Origin: a virus
IMG/VR virus record: IMGVR_UViG_3300032046_003129
Coordinates: 1-33,367 of that record
Direction: 5' to 3' (one strand)
DNA: 33,367 bases
The notes below the pieces were generated by a model. The model ran no database searches. It was given only the letters and a program-made list of their open reading frames with translations, and had not been told where the DNA came from. Numbering within the stretch: position 1 is the first letter of the stretch; every line of letters starts with the position of its first letter. Shown here one piece after another: positions 7,037 to 13,743 of this stretch. A program made the translations under genes and the position numbers.

Positions 7037-7061
7037 CATATATTAAATATTATGTTATTTT
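7033..7061 (+). promoter_or_regulatory. Sigma70-type promoter for the SSB-like/ATPase genes
   Basis: TTGACA at 7033-7038, a 17-base spacer and TATTTT at 7056-7061. The -35 region CCCTTGACATATA is identical to that of the 5997 promoter. It lies directly before the 7092 gene. Confidence 0.65.
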
Positions 7062-7091
7062 ATATATATTTAATTTTTTAAAATTCTAATT

Positions 7092-7955
7092 ATGGTAAAA
7101 AAGGAAAAAGCTTTAATAAAAGCAGATGAAAGTAAAATCAGTACGGATTTTGGAGGTGTTACTGGTTCTACTTACAAAAAGCTACAAACAAGTTATCCGT
7201 ATCTGAATATCTTACAATCTGATAAGCAGGTAGAGAAATTTAGTGATTTTGAGGATATTACAATGAAGGATTATGGTAAGTTATATATCAGAAGTCAGAA
7301 CGGTAATTCTAGTAAGGATTTGTTAGATAAGATTAGCGGTACAATTATAGGTGAGCAATCTGGTAGTGAGTTATGGGACGAAACGGGTATAGTTTATGGT
7401 AGTAAAGAGTTTGTTAATCAGGATATAAAAGATAAGTTTATATCAGAAAGAGGTTCTGCTCCTGATAATGTGGTTAAATTGCTTTTAAAATTAGATAAGG
7501 AGATAAAGTTGGATAATGGTGAGAAATATGGTTATGTAATGATTACTATTAAAAGAAGCGGCTGGGGAAATTATACAAAACTAATCGAGCAGGAGAAAAA
7601 TTTAGTTTTAAATAGTAAAGAAATAAATGCTCCGCTAGATGCAATTCCTGTATGCTTTTTTAATATAACTATTATAACTGAAAAAACAGAAGATAAGAAG
7701 TTAAAGCGTAGCTGGTATAATATGAAATTTGATGTAAAGATGAATAGTTATAAAGAATCAGTTGAGTTTTCGGAAGATGTTAAATCAGCTTCACAGGTGG
7801 ATTTTATAAGAGTAGGTTCTGGTAATACTGCTAATACTAGGAAAGTACCTGATAAGTCTTATGAAGATGAAAGTCTTACTAAAAGTGAAATTGTTGGGGA
7901 TAATGATAATCCTTTTAATGAAGGTGAGATTGTAGATGAAAAGGATAAATTATAA
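7092..7955 (+). CDS. Possible single-stranded DNA-binding or recombination protein
   Basis: The 287-residue product has a soluble alpha/beta core with many beta-like segments (residues about 60-230: YGYVMITIKRSGWGNY, PVCFFNITIITEK, RSWYNMKFDVKM). A low-complexity acidic tail follows (DESLTKSEIVGDNDNPFNEG, residues about 255-287). A negatively charged tail with an NPF-like motif recalls phage and bacterial SSB proteins, whose tail recruits partners. Its place directly before a Rad50/SbcC-like ATPase also fits a DNA-binding role. I saw no diagnostic OB-fold signature, so this is inference. It is preceded by a promoter and the A/T-rich leader element. Confidence 0.4.
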   Translation: MVKKEKALIKADESKISTDFGGVTGSTYKKLQTSYPYLNILQSDKQVEKFSDFEDITMKDYGKLYIRSQNGNSSKDLLDKISGTIIGEQSGSELWDETGIVYGSKEFVNQDIKDKFISERGSAPDNVVKLLLKLDKEIKLDNGEKYGYVMITIKRSGWGNYTKLIEQEKNLVLNSKEINAPLDAIPVCFFNITIITEKTEDKKLKRSWYNMKFDVKMNSYKESVEFSEDVKSASQVDFIRVGSGNTANTRKVPDKSYEDESLTKSEIVGDNDNPFNEGEIVDEKDKL

Positions 7956-7977
7956 ATTTATTTTATTTTAAAATCTA

Positions 7978-9756
7978 ATGAAGATAAAAAAGTTAATTGT
8001 TAAAAACTTTAAATCCTTTAAGGATAATAAATTTGAGTTTAAAGATTTGAATATTATAGAAGGCAGAAATGGTGTTGGAAAGAGTAGCATTCTGGAGGCT
8101 ATAACTTATGCGTTATTAAATACAACCCCATTCAATAGTTCGGATACTTCAAAATATATAAGAAATGGCGAGTCGGATATGAATGTTAGTATAGATGTTG
8201 AGGGCTTGGGGGTTGTTTCAAGGTCATTTTTAGGAAATAAAACTAATCTTACCTTTAATAACACTAAAGAGAGTTCTAGGGGCTTTGAAGACCGATATTT
8301 GGTTAAATCTGATTACCTACTCACTGCAATTAATCCTAATTACTGGTTAAGTCTTGGATTTAATGAACGCAGGGAAATAGTTTTAAATCTTATTCCCGAA
8401 ATAGATAGGAAGAAGATATTTCTTGATTTATATAAATGCAAGGATTTGTTAGATAGATTTATGATAGAGGAATATAGAGATATAAATGCAAAATTGAGAG
8501 CTACAGAAGGTGTGATTAAGGACTTAGAAGGGAAATTATCTCAAATGGGTATGGAAGTTGTAGATTTGCAGAGTTTTAGAGTATCTAATATTTCAAATGA
8601 AATTATTAATGAGTATCAAATATTAGAAGGTAAAGTTAAAAAAGGCTCGGCTTATAATTCTGATTATAATAAATTAGTAGAGGAAAAGAATAAAATTGAA
8701 AATAGTAATAACGAATTAATAGAAGCTCGGAAAAGTTTGAAGCAGGTAATTGAAGATATTAAAGATGATAGGATTAGTGTTAGTAATATAACTTCCAATC
8801 GAAATAAAATTATAAAGTCAATCGGTGGTGAGGATATGATGACAGTTATTAGAATTAAGCGGGAGTCGGTTTCTAATAGTATTAAAAGTATTGAAAAGAG
8901 TAAAGATAAATGTCCGTTATGCGGTAGTAAGTTTGATACAAAGAAAATGATTAAGGAATTAATGAAAAAATATGATGAGTTAGGTGATAAATTAGCAAAG
9001 GTATCAGTAAATGACGAAATGATTAAAAGTCTTGGAGATAAAATTAATAAGATAAAGAATAATTTAGAAGTAAATAAAAGATTAAGACATGAAGTAATTA
9101 CTAAAATTGCTGACTTATCGAAAGTTACTCGGAAGAAGGTTAGTTTAATAAATGAAAAAATTAAGGAAATTGAAGGTAAAATGGTTAAGGATAGCGAGTT
9201 AAAAAGGTTTTGGGATTTGAAAGATAAGTATGAAAAGTATAAAGGGAATGTAGTTATTATGACTGATAGGAGAAATCGAATTGATAAATTGAAAAAAGGT
9301 GCAAAGGCTTTAAAACTTTTAATTCAGGAAAATTATAAAGAACTGGAAGATTTAAAGGTATTAAGTCAAGCATTATCGCCTAGAGGAGTTAGTGCAGAAA
9401 TTGTTAAGATTAAAACTGAGTTATTTGAGAAGCTTGTTAGTAGATATGCGTCTGGAGTTAAAATCAAAACTATTGAAAATCTCAAGTCAGTTGATGGAGT
9501 TAAGCAGGTATTTAATGTATTTAAAAGAGGTGTTAGAGAGTCGCAATTATCAACTGGTGAGAAAATGAAGTTATCAGTTGCATTTTCACTTGCTATAAGC
9601 GATTTAATCAAGCGAAAGTATAATAAAAACATAAACTTCCTCTTTATAGATGATGCCTCGCTAATTACTGATACGAGTGTTATTGAGAAGATTATAGGTA
9701 AGAGGCAGATATTTATTGTTAAAAATACAAGTGAAGATAATTTAAAATTAAATTAA
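7978..9756 (+). CDS. Compact SbcC/Rad50-like ATPase
   Basis: The 592-residue protein opens with IKKLIVKNFKSF and Walker A GRNGVGKSS (residues 29-37). Two coiled-coil arms (about 170-300 and 330-460) flank a CPLCG zinc hook (C312, C315). The C-terminal head has the ABC signature LSTGEKM (524-530) and Walker B NFLFIDDA (D558, D559). This layout is that of SMC-like exonuclease subunits (SbcC, Rad50, T4 gp46), which process DNA ends for recombination with an SbcD/Mre11 partner. At 592 residues it is much shorter than E. coli SbcC, similar to phage versions. No SbcD-like nuclease gene is visible in the window; it may lie elsewhere or the protein may use another nuclease such as the one at 14490. 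Confidence 0.85.
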   Translation: MKIKKLIVKNFKSFKDNKFEFKDLNIIEGRNGVGKSSILEAITYALLNTTPFNSSDTSKYIRNGESDMNVSIDVEGLGVVSRSFLGNKTNLTFNNTKESSRGFEDRYLVKSDYLLTAINPNYWLSLGFNERREIVLNLIPEIDRKKIFLDLYKCKDLLDRFMIEEYRDINAKLRATEGVIKDLEGKLSQMGMEVVDLQSFRVSNISNEIINEYQILEGKVKKGSAYNSDYNKLVEEKNKIENSNNELIEARKSLKQVIEDIKDDRISVSNITSNRNKIIKSIGGEDMMTVIRIKRESVSNSIKSIEKSKDKCPLCGSKFDTKKMIKELMKKYDELGDKLAKVSVNDEMIKSLGDKINKIKNNLEVNKRLRHEVITKIADLSKVTRKKVSLINEKIKEIEGKMVKDSELKRFWDLKDKYEKYKGNVVIMTDRRNRIDKLKKGAKALKLLIQENYKELEDLKVLSQALSPRGVSAEIVKIKTELFEKLVSRYASGVKIKTIENLKSVDGVKQVFNVFKRGVRESQLSTGEKMKLSVAFSLAISDLIKRKYNKNINFLFIDDASLITDTSVIEKIIGKRQIFIVKNTSEDNLKLN

Positions 9757-9761
9757 ATAAA

Positions 9762-10112
9762 ATGAAAATACTAAAAAATCTATTTAAGTTATTAAAAGTT
9801 AAGGATATGAGCAAGAAATATTTTAATTGTACGGAAGTGGCAAAGCTACACGATAAAAGTCGTGATTCTATTTATGAGAAGGCTAGAGTTGGCGAATTAA
9901 AGGTTATTGCAATAAAAAAGAATAAGCGGATTAGTTATAAATTTGATGCGGATTTAGTAAGGCTATCTATGAAAAAAGGATTTGATGTGTTTTATAAGAA
10001 TTATAAGGAAGAAAAGAAAGATAAGAAGATTAGTGTTAGAGATGAAAGTGAGAATATTTTAGGTAGCGTTCCAGCAGATGCAAGTACTATAAAAAAATAT
10101 GGTAATAGATAA
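9762..10112 (+). CDS. HTH protein (excisionase/MerR-like)
   Basis: From residue 16 the product reads MSKKYFNCTEVAKLHDKSRD and continues SIYEKARVGELKVIAI, typical of HTH_17/excisionase-type winged helices with a 'T/S-xxEhAxhhxhSxxxIYxxhxxG' pattern. The internal ATG at 9807 is the alternative start; 9762 was chosen because the A/T leader precedes it, six bases after the ATPase stop. A Lys-rich linker (about 85-95) and a polar tail follow. It probably binds DNA. It resembles the HTH protein at 13744 in type, not in clear sequence identity. Confidence 0.6.
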   Translation: MKILKNLFKLLKVKDMSKKYFNCTEVAKLHDKSRDSIYEKARVGELKVIAIKKNKRISYKFDADLVRLSMKKGFDVFYKNYKEEKKDKKISVRDESENILGSVPADASTIKKYGNR

Positions 10113-10130
10113 TTTATTATTTATATCAAA

Positions 10131-10550
10131 ATGCAGAATAGTAAAAGTGTATTAGAGGAAATAAAATCTATGAAAATTAATGAGCTTGATTTAAAATTAG
10201 GCTCAGAGGATTTAAAACAGATATTGTTAAGAATACCTGAATATTTGAGGATTAAGAATATGAGTTACTTTGAGGCACTTAGAAAAATGAAGGATTTAAA
10301 GAGGAGATTAAAAGAGGTAGATGGAAATATTGTTTTGGGTTTGGATAGTAGAGAGTTTAAGAATAAGGAAATGCGGGAGGCTGCTTTATTTACTCATTCT
10401 GACCATTTGAGAGTACAAGAATTACTTGATAATGCTGAAATAGAAGTAGAACGATTAAGAGAGAATTACTGGATACATAAGTCTTTAGAATCTAATTTAA
10501 AGTCTCTAGCTGAGTTGAGGACTCAGGAATTAAAATCATTAGGAGTATAA
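10131..10550 (+). CDS. Helical hypothetical protein (139 aa)
   Basis: The product is almost entirely charged helix (for example YFEALRKMKDLKRRLKEVDG and NAEIEVERLRENYWIHKSLE), suggesting a coiled-coil dimer or oligomer. It has no membrane segment and no Cys. The gene starts 18 bases after the HTH gene with an A/T leader. Its location in the replication/recombination block is the only hint of function, and I do not recognise the family. Confidence 0.65.
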   Translation: MQNSKSVLEEIKSMKINELDLKLGSEDLKQILLRIPEYLRIKNMSYFEALRKMKDLKRRLKEVDGNIVLGLDSREFKNKEMREAALFTHSDHLRVQELLDNAEIEVERLRENYWIHKSLESNLKSLAELRTQELKSLGV

Positions 10551-10551
10551 A

Positions 10552-10662
10552 ATGTTAAGCAATCAAGCAATACATGAGAATAAGAAAAGGTTTTTAGATA
10601 AGAAGAAATATAATCATTTGAGAAATAAAAGGGCTAGAAAGACTAAACAGAAAAAATATTAA
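10552..10662 (+). CDS. Tiny highly basic protein (36 aa)
   Basis: The ATG at 10552 lies one base after the previous stop, and GGAG at 10541-10544 gives a short Shine-Dalgarno. About half of the 36 residues are Lys or Arg. It may bind nucleic acid or may be non-functional. It is similar in character to the 24-residue basic ORF at 15476. Confidence 0.45.
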   Translation: MLSNQAIHENKKRFLDKKKYNHLRNKRARKTKQKKY

Positions 10663-10694
10663 TTAACTTATTAAAATAAAAGCAATAAAACAAA

Positions 10695-10714
10695 AAGTTC
10701 TCAAAAGAGAACTT
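10695..10714 (+). terminator. Perfect 8-bp hairpin, possible terminator or processing site
   Basis: AAGTTCTC (10695-10702), loop AAAA and GAGAACTT (10707-10714) form a perfect stem-loop in the 146-base gap 10663-10808. There is no proper T run after it, so it may be an RNA processing or stability hairpin rather than a strong terminator. Confidence 0.5.
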
Positions 10715-10808
10715 CTTGAAGAATTGTAGTTATATTTTATCATATAAGAAAATAAAAAACAAAATCGGAGTAATTTTATATTTTTTACATGAGATTACAT
10801 AAGAATAC

Positions 10809-11036
10809 ATGAGAATGAAAACTAAAAGGAAAATAATAATAAAGATATTAAACAGAGATATAAGTGAAATTGATGCTATAAATAAAGTTCTTACAGTTAT
10901 ACAAGAAGGTAGAGTATCTATTGGAGCAAAAGATAAGAAACATTATTGTTGGATTACTGCGTTTATGGATGGAGGAATTGTGAGTGTAACACCAAAATAT
11001 AAGACAGATAGTGATATATTTACAGTTTACAAGTAA
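10809..11036 (+). CDS. Small hypothetical protein (75 aa)
   Basis: The 75-residue protein is basic at its N-terminus (MRMKTKRKIIIKILNRD) and then mixed alpha/beta (KHYCWITAFMDGGIVSVTP). Its leader contains two copies of TACATGAGA-like sequence (about 10786-10806), perhaps a regulatory repeat. An alternative ATG lies two codons in. No family was recognised. Confidence 0.55.
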   Translation: MRMKTKRKIIIKILNRDISEIDAINKVLTVIQEGRVSIGAKDKKHYCWITAFMDGGIVSVTPKYKTDSDIFTVYK

Positions 11037-11095
11037 TTTAATTAACTTATTAAAATGAAGATTAGATAGAATTTTGGATATTATAAAAAGTAAAA

Positions 11096-11242
11096 ATGAA
11101 TAGTAATAAAAAATTAAAACAAAAATCTAATACTCTAGTTGATATTATTACAAATACATTTCTTTTATCTTGTTTAGTTATAGGTTTATTTATAATCGGA
11201 ATTATTATTAAATTCCTAATGAAAGTTTACTTTAAAATATAA
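11096..11242 (+). CDS. Small single-pass membrane protein (48 aa)
   Basis: The ATG at 11096 opens a 48-residue protein with a polar Lys/Asn-rich N-terminus and one long hydrophobic segment (FLLSCLVIGLFIIGIIIKFL, residues about 22-41). It is probably an inner-membrane protein. No Shine-Dalgarno is seen. The gap before it contains only a four-codon ORF. Function unknown. Confidence 0.5.
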   Translation: MNSNKKLKQKSNTLVDIITNTFLLSCLVIGLFIIGIIIKFLMKVYFKI

Positions 11243-11255
11243 CAAGTAGATATAA

Positions 11256-11510
11256 ATGAAAAAGAATAAAATAAAAACTTTAATTAAAATTTTAGAAAAT
11301 CTAAAAGAAGATGGAGTACTTTGTGTGGATACTAGAAAAAAACTTAGAAGTGTTTTAAAAGTTGTTGGATTTGATGAAGGGACAGAAGAAAGATTCGATT
11401 ATACGATGAGTCTCTTAGAATATATTTTTAATAAAGATTATAAAAGAGGATATAGAGCAGGTTTTAGTGACGGATATGATAGTGGTCAAGACGATGGATA
11501 TTATTACTAA
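11256..11510 (+). CDS. Small hypothetical protein (84 aa)
   Basis: The product is helical for residues 1-60 (NKIKTLIKILENLKEDGVLC and on) and ends in a Gly/Tyr/Asp-rich tail, YRAGFSDGYDSGQDDGYYY. That tail recalls the 'GY..G..DG' segments at the ends of several small phage proteins. No enzyme motif is present. It starts 13 bases after the membrane gene. Confidence 0.55.
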   Translation: MKKNKIKTLIKILENLKEDGVLCVDTRKKLRSVLKVVGFDEGTEERFDYTMSLLEYIFNKDYKRGYRAGFSDGYDSGQDDGYYY

Positions 11511-11526
11511 TTTTTAAATAAAAGAG

Positions 11527-11658
11527 ATGAAAGTATTTCACGAATGGCTTAAAAAAGAAGATAGGGAGAATTGGGAGATTGAAAAGTATGTAGAAGATTT
11601 ATTGAAAGAAAAGGAAAGAATGATAGACTTGCTTATTTTAGGTTATATAAAAAGATGA
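11527..11658 (+). CDS. Tiny hypothetical protein (43 aa)
   Basis: The ATG at 11527 opens a 43-residue amphipathic helical ORF ending in TGA. It is charged (MKVFHEWLKKEDRENWEIEK and on) with a short hydrophobic patch (MIDLLILGYI) near its end. The A/T leader TAATTTTTAAATAAA precedes it. It is the last ORF before the structured-RNA region. Confidence 0.45.
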   Translation: MKVFHEWLKKEDRENWEIEKYVEDLLKEKERMIDLLILGYIKR

Positions 11659-11663
11659 ACATA

Positions 11664-11692
11664 TTGATACCTTAATTAAGATTAAAACTAAT
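11664..11692 (+). promoter_or_regulatory. Possible promoter of the structured RNA
   Basis: TTGATA at 11664-11669, 17 bases, then ACTAAT at 11687-11692 (5/6 and 4/6 matches). It predicts a start near 11699, about 12 bases before the closing helix of the RNA. Confidence 0.4.
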
Positions 11693-11698
11693 TCTTAG

Positions 11699-12030
11699 CA
11701 CCTTAAAAACAGAAGCGAGCTAGTATGTGGCAGTAATTATATAATATTCTGCCTTGGATTATTATATCTCTGTCAATGGCTTGATATTGAAGTTAGACAC
11801 TTATCAGTCTAACCTTGCGAATACTTCAGATATAATAATTGACGTCTCGATACCAATTCGACCTTGATACGGTAAGAGAAGTTAGATGAATTAAAGGGAT
11901 AAAGGAAATATCATGAATCGCCCAGCAAGGAGTAAACCTTCTCAATGAAAACGGAAAAGCGAAAAGTATAGATAGAAAGACTTATACCATGCTAGCTCAC
12001 TTCTTGGAGTAGTACGAGAAAATCGTACAA
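11699..12030 (+). ncRNA. Large structured noncoding RNA, family unknown
   Basis: This 398-base gap (11659-12056) has no credible ORF and is less A/T-pure than other gaps. Bases 11711-11727 pair with 11988-12004 over 17 positions (one C/A mismatch, one G-U), joining the ends of a domain of about 290 nt. Inside, 11757-11769 pairs with 11828-11840 over 13 positions. GTTAGAC/GTCTAAC (11792-11798 with 11807-11813) makes a hairpin. TCTC and TACC (11845-11854) pair with GGTA and GAGA (11871-11879). GTATA/TATAC (11966-11970 with 11983-11987) adds another short stem. A purine-rich, probably unpaired core lies at about 11895-11935. After the closing helix, GTACGA/TCGTAC (12012-12017 with 12023-12028) forms a hairpin. 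I could not match it to RNase P, tmRNA, a group I intron or a riboswitch. It may be one of the large phage RNA classes or new. Confidence 0.75.
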
Positions 12031-12056
12031 CTAATTAATTTATTTAAAGAATTAAA

Positions 12057-12212
12057 ATGGAAAAGTTATATTCTATTGAAGATTTTATCTCTTGGATTCA
12101 AAAATACAACAATGGAACAATGAAAGAAAAAGTTTATACTCACAGTCAAATTGCAACAATTATAGCAAAAGGAATGTTAGATTTTTTTGATGAAACTAAT
12201 ACGAATTACTAG
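12057..12212 (+). CDS. Small hypothetical protein after the RNA (51 aa)
   Basis: The ATG at 12057 follows the leader TAATTTATTTAAAGAATTAAA and ends in TAG. The 51-residue product (MEKLYSIEDFISWIQKYNNG and on) is soluble and helical with no Cys. It is the first ORF downstream of the structured RNA and could be expressed with it. Family not recognised. Confidence 0.5.
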   Translation: MEKLYSIEDFISWIQKYNNGTMKEKVYTHSQIATIIAKGMLDFFDETNTNY

Positions 12213-12257
12213 CATAAGAGAGAAAGCAGAAGAGATTTAATTTATTAAAATAAAAAT

Positions 12258-12755
12258 ATGTCAAATTACTCTTGCAACTCTTGCAACTCTTGCGACTCTT
12301 GCGACTCTTGCAACTCTTGCAACTCTTGCAACTCTTGCTACTATTGCAACTCTTGCAGAGATTTAAGGATGACAGAATACAATATTTTCTGTTATTCAAA
12401 GGAATTTAATGATGAAAATTCATTTCAGCAAAAAAGATATAGAGCTTTTAATAAGGAAGTGGGAAAAGAGAGATATAATGAGATTGTAGGGGAAGTAGGA
12501 GATATTTTAGGAGAAGATTTTGTGTCGGGCTCAGACAAAAAAACATGGGAGGAATGCTGGGAACAGGTAACATCAGAGCAATGGAAGAAGCTGCTTGCGA
12601 TACCAGAGGCGAAGAATTTTAAGGAGGGATTTGAATTTATAACAGGAATTGAAATAGACATTGAAAAGAACAATAAGAAGCAAGAGTTATTGGATAAGGC
12701 AGATGAATTGATTGAGAAAGCGGAACAATTACGAGAGAAAGCAGAGGAAATTTAA
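12258..12755 (+). CDS. Protein with N-terminal Ser-Cys-Asn repeats and coiled-coil end
   Basis: The 165-residue product begins with ten tripeptides of the form S-C-[ND] (residues 5-34), so a Cys recurs at every third position. A soluble domain follows from about residue 37 (MTEYNIFCYSKEFND, later WEECWEQVTSEQWKKLLAIP and FKEGFEFITGIEI), then a charged coiled coil (KKQELLDKADELIEKAEQLR). An internal ATG at 12369 could be the ancestral start, making the Cys repeat an added leader. The soluble part looks like a conserved small phage protein of unknown role. Regularly spaced thiols could bind metal or form disulfides. The repeat DNA could gain or lose 9-base units without shifting frame. Confidence 0.65.
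   Translation: MSNYSCNSCNSCDSCDSCNSCNSCNSCYYCNSCRDLRMTEYNIFCYSKEFNDENSFQQKRYRAFNKEVGKERYNEIVGEVGDILGEDFVSGSDKKTWEECWEQVTSEQWKKLLAIPEAKNFKEGFEFITGIEIDIEKNNKKQELLDKADELIEKAEQLREKAEEI
12270..12359 (+). repeat. Ten 9-bp in-frame repeats (TCTTGCRAC)
   Basis: Ten consecutive 9-base units lie in the coding frame; seven are TCTTGCAAC or TCTTGCGAC exactly and three (8, 9, 10) vary. Near-identity at DNA level suggests recent slipped-strand expansion. Confidence 0.95.
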
Positions 12756-12784
12756 TTTACCAAAAAGAAAAATGAGAAAACAAA

Positions 12785-12967
12785 ATAAAAATAGACAAAG
12801 AATTTTTTGAAAAACTAGAGAAGAAACTTGATGAATTATATCCAAAGGGTGAGTGTGGGAATGCGAGAAGTAAAGTATTAGTTTTGTTTGCCTATGCAAA
12901 TATGTTTCACGATACAATATTGAAAAATTTAAAAAATGAACATAGCGAAAATTTTAAAGAAGTTTAG
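12785..12967 (+). CDS. Small helical protein ORF without a standard start codon
   Basis: The frame 12785-12967 encodes a well-formed 60-residue protein: KIDKEFFEKLEKKLDELYPK, then a Cys-containing turn and SKVLVLFAYANMFHDTILKN. Its composition is like a real small phage protein. It has no ATG, GTG or TTG before the helix starts; the options are ATA at 12785 or 12791. An ATG at 12772 in another frame would join it if one A of the AAAA run at 12782-12785 were absent. So this is a gene with AUA initiation, a frameshift, or a sequence error. The next gene begins immediately after its TAG, which supports a real coding frame. Confidence 0.5.
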   Translation: MKIDKEFFEKLEKKLDELYPKGECGNARSKVLVLFAYANMFHDTILKNLKNEHSENFKEV

Positions 12968-13102
12968 ATGATGATTATGGGGAAATTTCAGAGGATACAA
13001 GATAAAAGAAAATTACAAATATATTTAATTATTGATTTAGTTGTGTGGTCTTTATATTGTTTATTTGTGAGTATCTGGTTTTTGAAGCATTTTATTATTT
13101 AA
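12968..13102 (+). CDS. Small single-pass membrane protein (44 aa)
   Basis: The ATG at 12968 abuts the previous TAG. A basic N-terminus (GKFQRIQDKRKLQ) is followed by one hydrophobic span, IYLIIDLVVWSLYCLFVSIW, and a short end. The inside-positive charge suggests N-in topology. The segment W-S-LYCLF matches W-A-LYCLF of the 6475 protein, so these may be paralogues. Confidence 0.55.
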   Translation: MMIMGKFQRIQDKRKLQIYLIIDLVVWSLYCLFVSIWFLKHFII

Positions 13103-13119
13103 TTTTTTATCTTAATCCT

Positions 13120-13692
13120 ATGAAAGAGAAAAAGGGAAATTCACTGCTAAAAATAATAGTGTTCGCAGTGTCTTTTATTATTGTTTTGTGTATTTGTTCT
13201 GTTTGTTGTTCAACTGGTATGCCTGATAAAAAGGTTGTAGAAAATAAGCAGGTTGAGGAAGTAACTGCTGATATAGAAATGGAAAAGAATGGTATAGAAA
13301 TGGAGAAGAATAAGGATTTAGAAGTATATAATCAGAAAATGTCTGAGGTTTTAATAGCAGTTTCAAATTCTTTTGATTATATGTCTGATAAGTTAATAAA
13401 TACTCCTGAGTTTTGGAATTGGAGTGATGCAGATGCGGTTATATTTGTGAGTCATGCTGTAAATGTAAAAAATAACTATAAAGTAGTAAAAGAAATGACT
13501 CCACCTGAAGAAATGGTATCTATTCATAATTTAATATTAGAAGGAATGGGATATTATGATAGTGCAATAGATGATATGATTAAAGGAATGGATAGTTATA
13601 GTGCGGATTTATTTAATTCTGCTACTGTAAAAATATATAAGGGTAACGAGTTGATAGACCAAGCTACATTAGAAATAAAAGAAATGGAGTAA
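13120..13692 (+). CDS. Membrane-anchored extracytoplasmic helical protein
   Basis: The frame is open from 13045, but ATG 13120 is the better start: it follows the A/T leader and puts a basic tail (MKEKKGNSLLK) directly before a membrane segment (IIVFAVSFIIVLCICSVCC, residues about 11-29). The rest (about 160 residues) is a soluble, mainly helical domain rich in Met and acidic residues. The Cys pair after the segment could be lipidated but is not a standard lipobox. A phage-encoded envelope protein facing outward suggests superinfection exclusion or host-surface modification, but this is inference. The stop lies just before the 13698 promoter. Confidence 0.6.
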   Translation: MKEKKGNSLLKIIVFAVSFIIVLCICSVCCSTGMPDKKVVENKQVEEVTADIEMEKNGIEMEKNKDLEVYNQKMSEVLIAVSNSFDYMSDKLINTPEFWNWSDADAVIFVSHAVNVKNNYKVVKEMTPPEEMVSIHNLILEGMGYYDSAIDDMIKGMDSYSADLFNSATVKIYKGNELIDQATLEIKEME

Positions 13693-13697
13693 GTCTA

Positions 13698-13737
13698 TTG
13701 ACAACCCATTGTCAATATGTTAATATAAAATAGGAGG
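13698..13737 (+). promoter_or_regulatory. Promoter overlapping an inverted-repeat operator, with Shine-Dalgarno
   Basis: TTGACA at 13698-13703, a 17-base spacer and TAATAT at 13721-13726 form a promoter. TTGACA and TGTCAA (13710-13715) are a perfect inverted repeat around a 6-base centre, so a dimeric repressor bound there would cover the -35. AGGAGG at 13732-13737 is the ribosome binding site for the 13744 gene. Confidence 0.7.
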
Positions 13738-13743
13738 TAAAAT

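Noticed and set aside
11699-12030. Group I intron, tmRNA or RNase P RNA
   Set aside because: No gene is interrupted, no group I P/Q/R/S core, no tRNA-like end with CCA and no RNase P GAGGAAAGTCC-type signature was found.
12196-12399. Antisense Cys/Lys/Ser repeat ORF
   Set aside because: It is the shadow of the 9-base repeat on the other strand; all supported genes are on the + strand.
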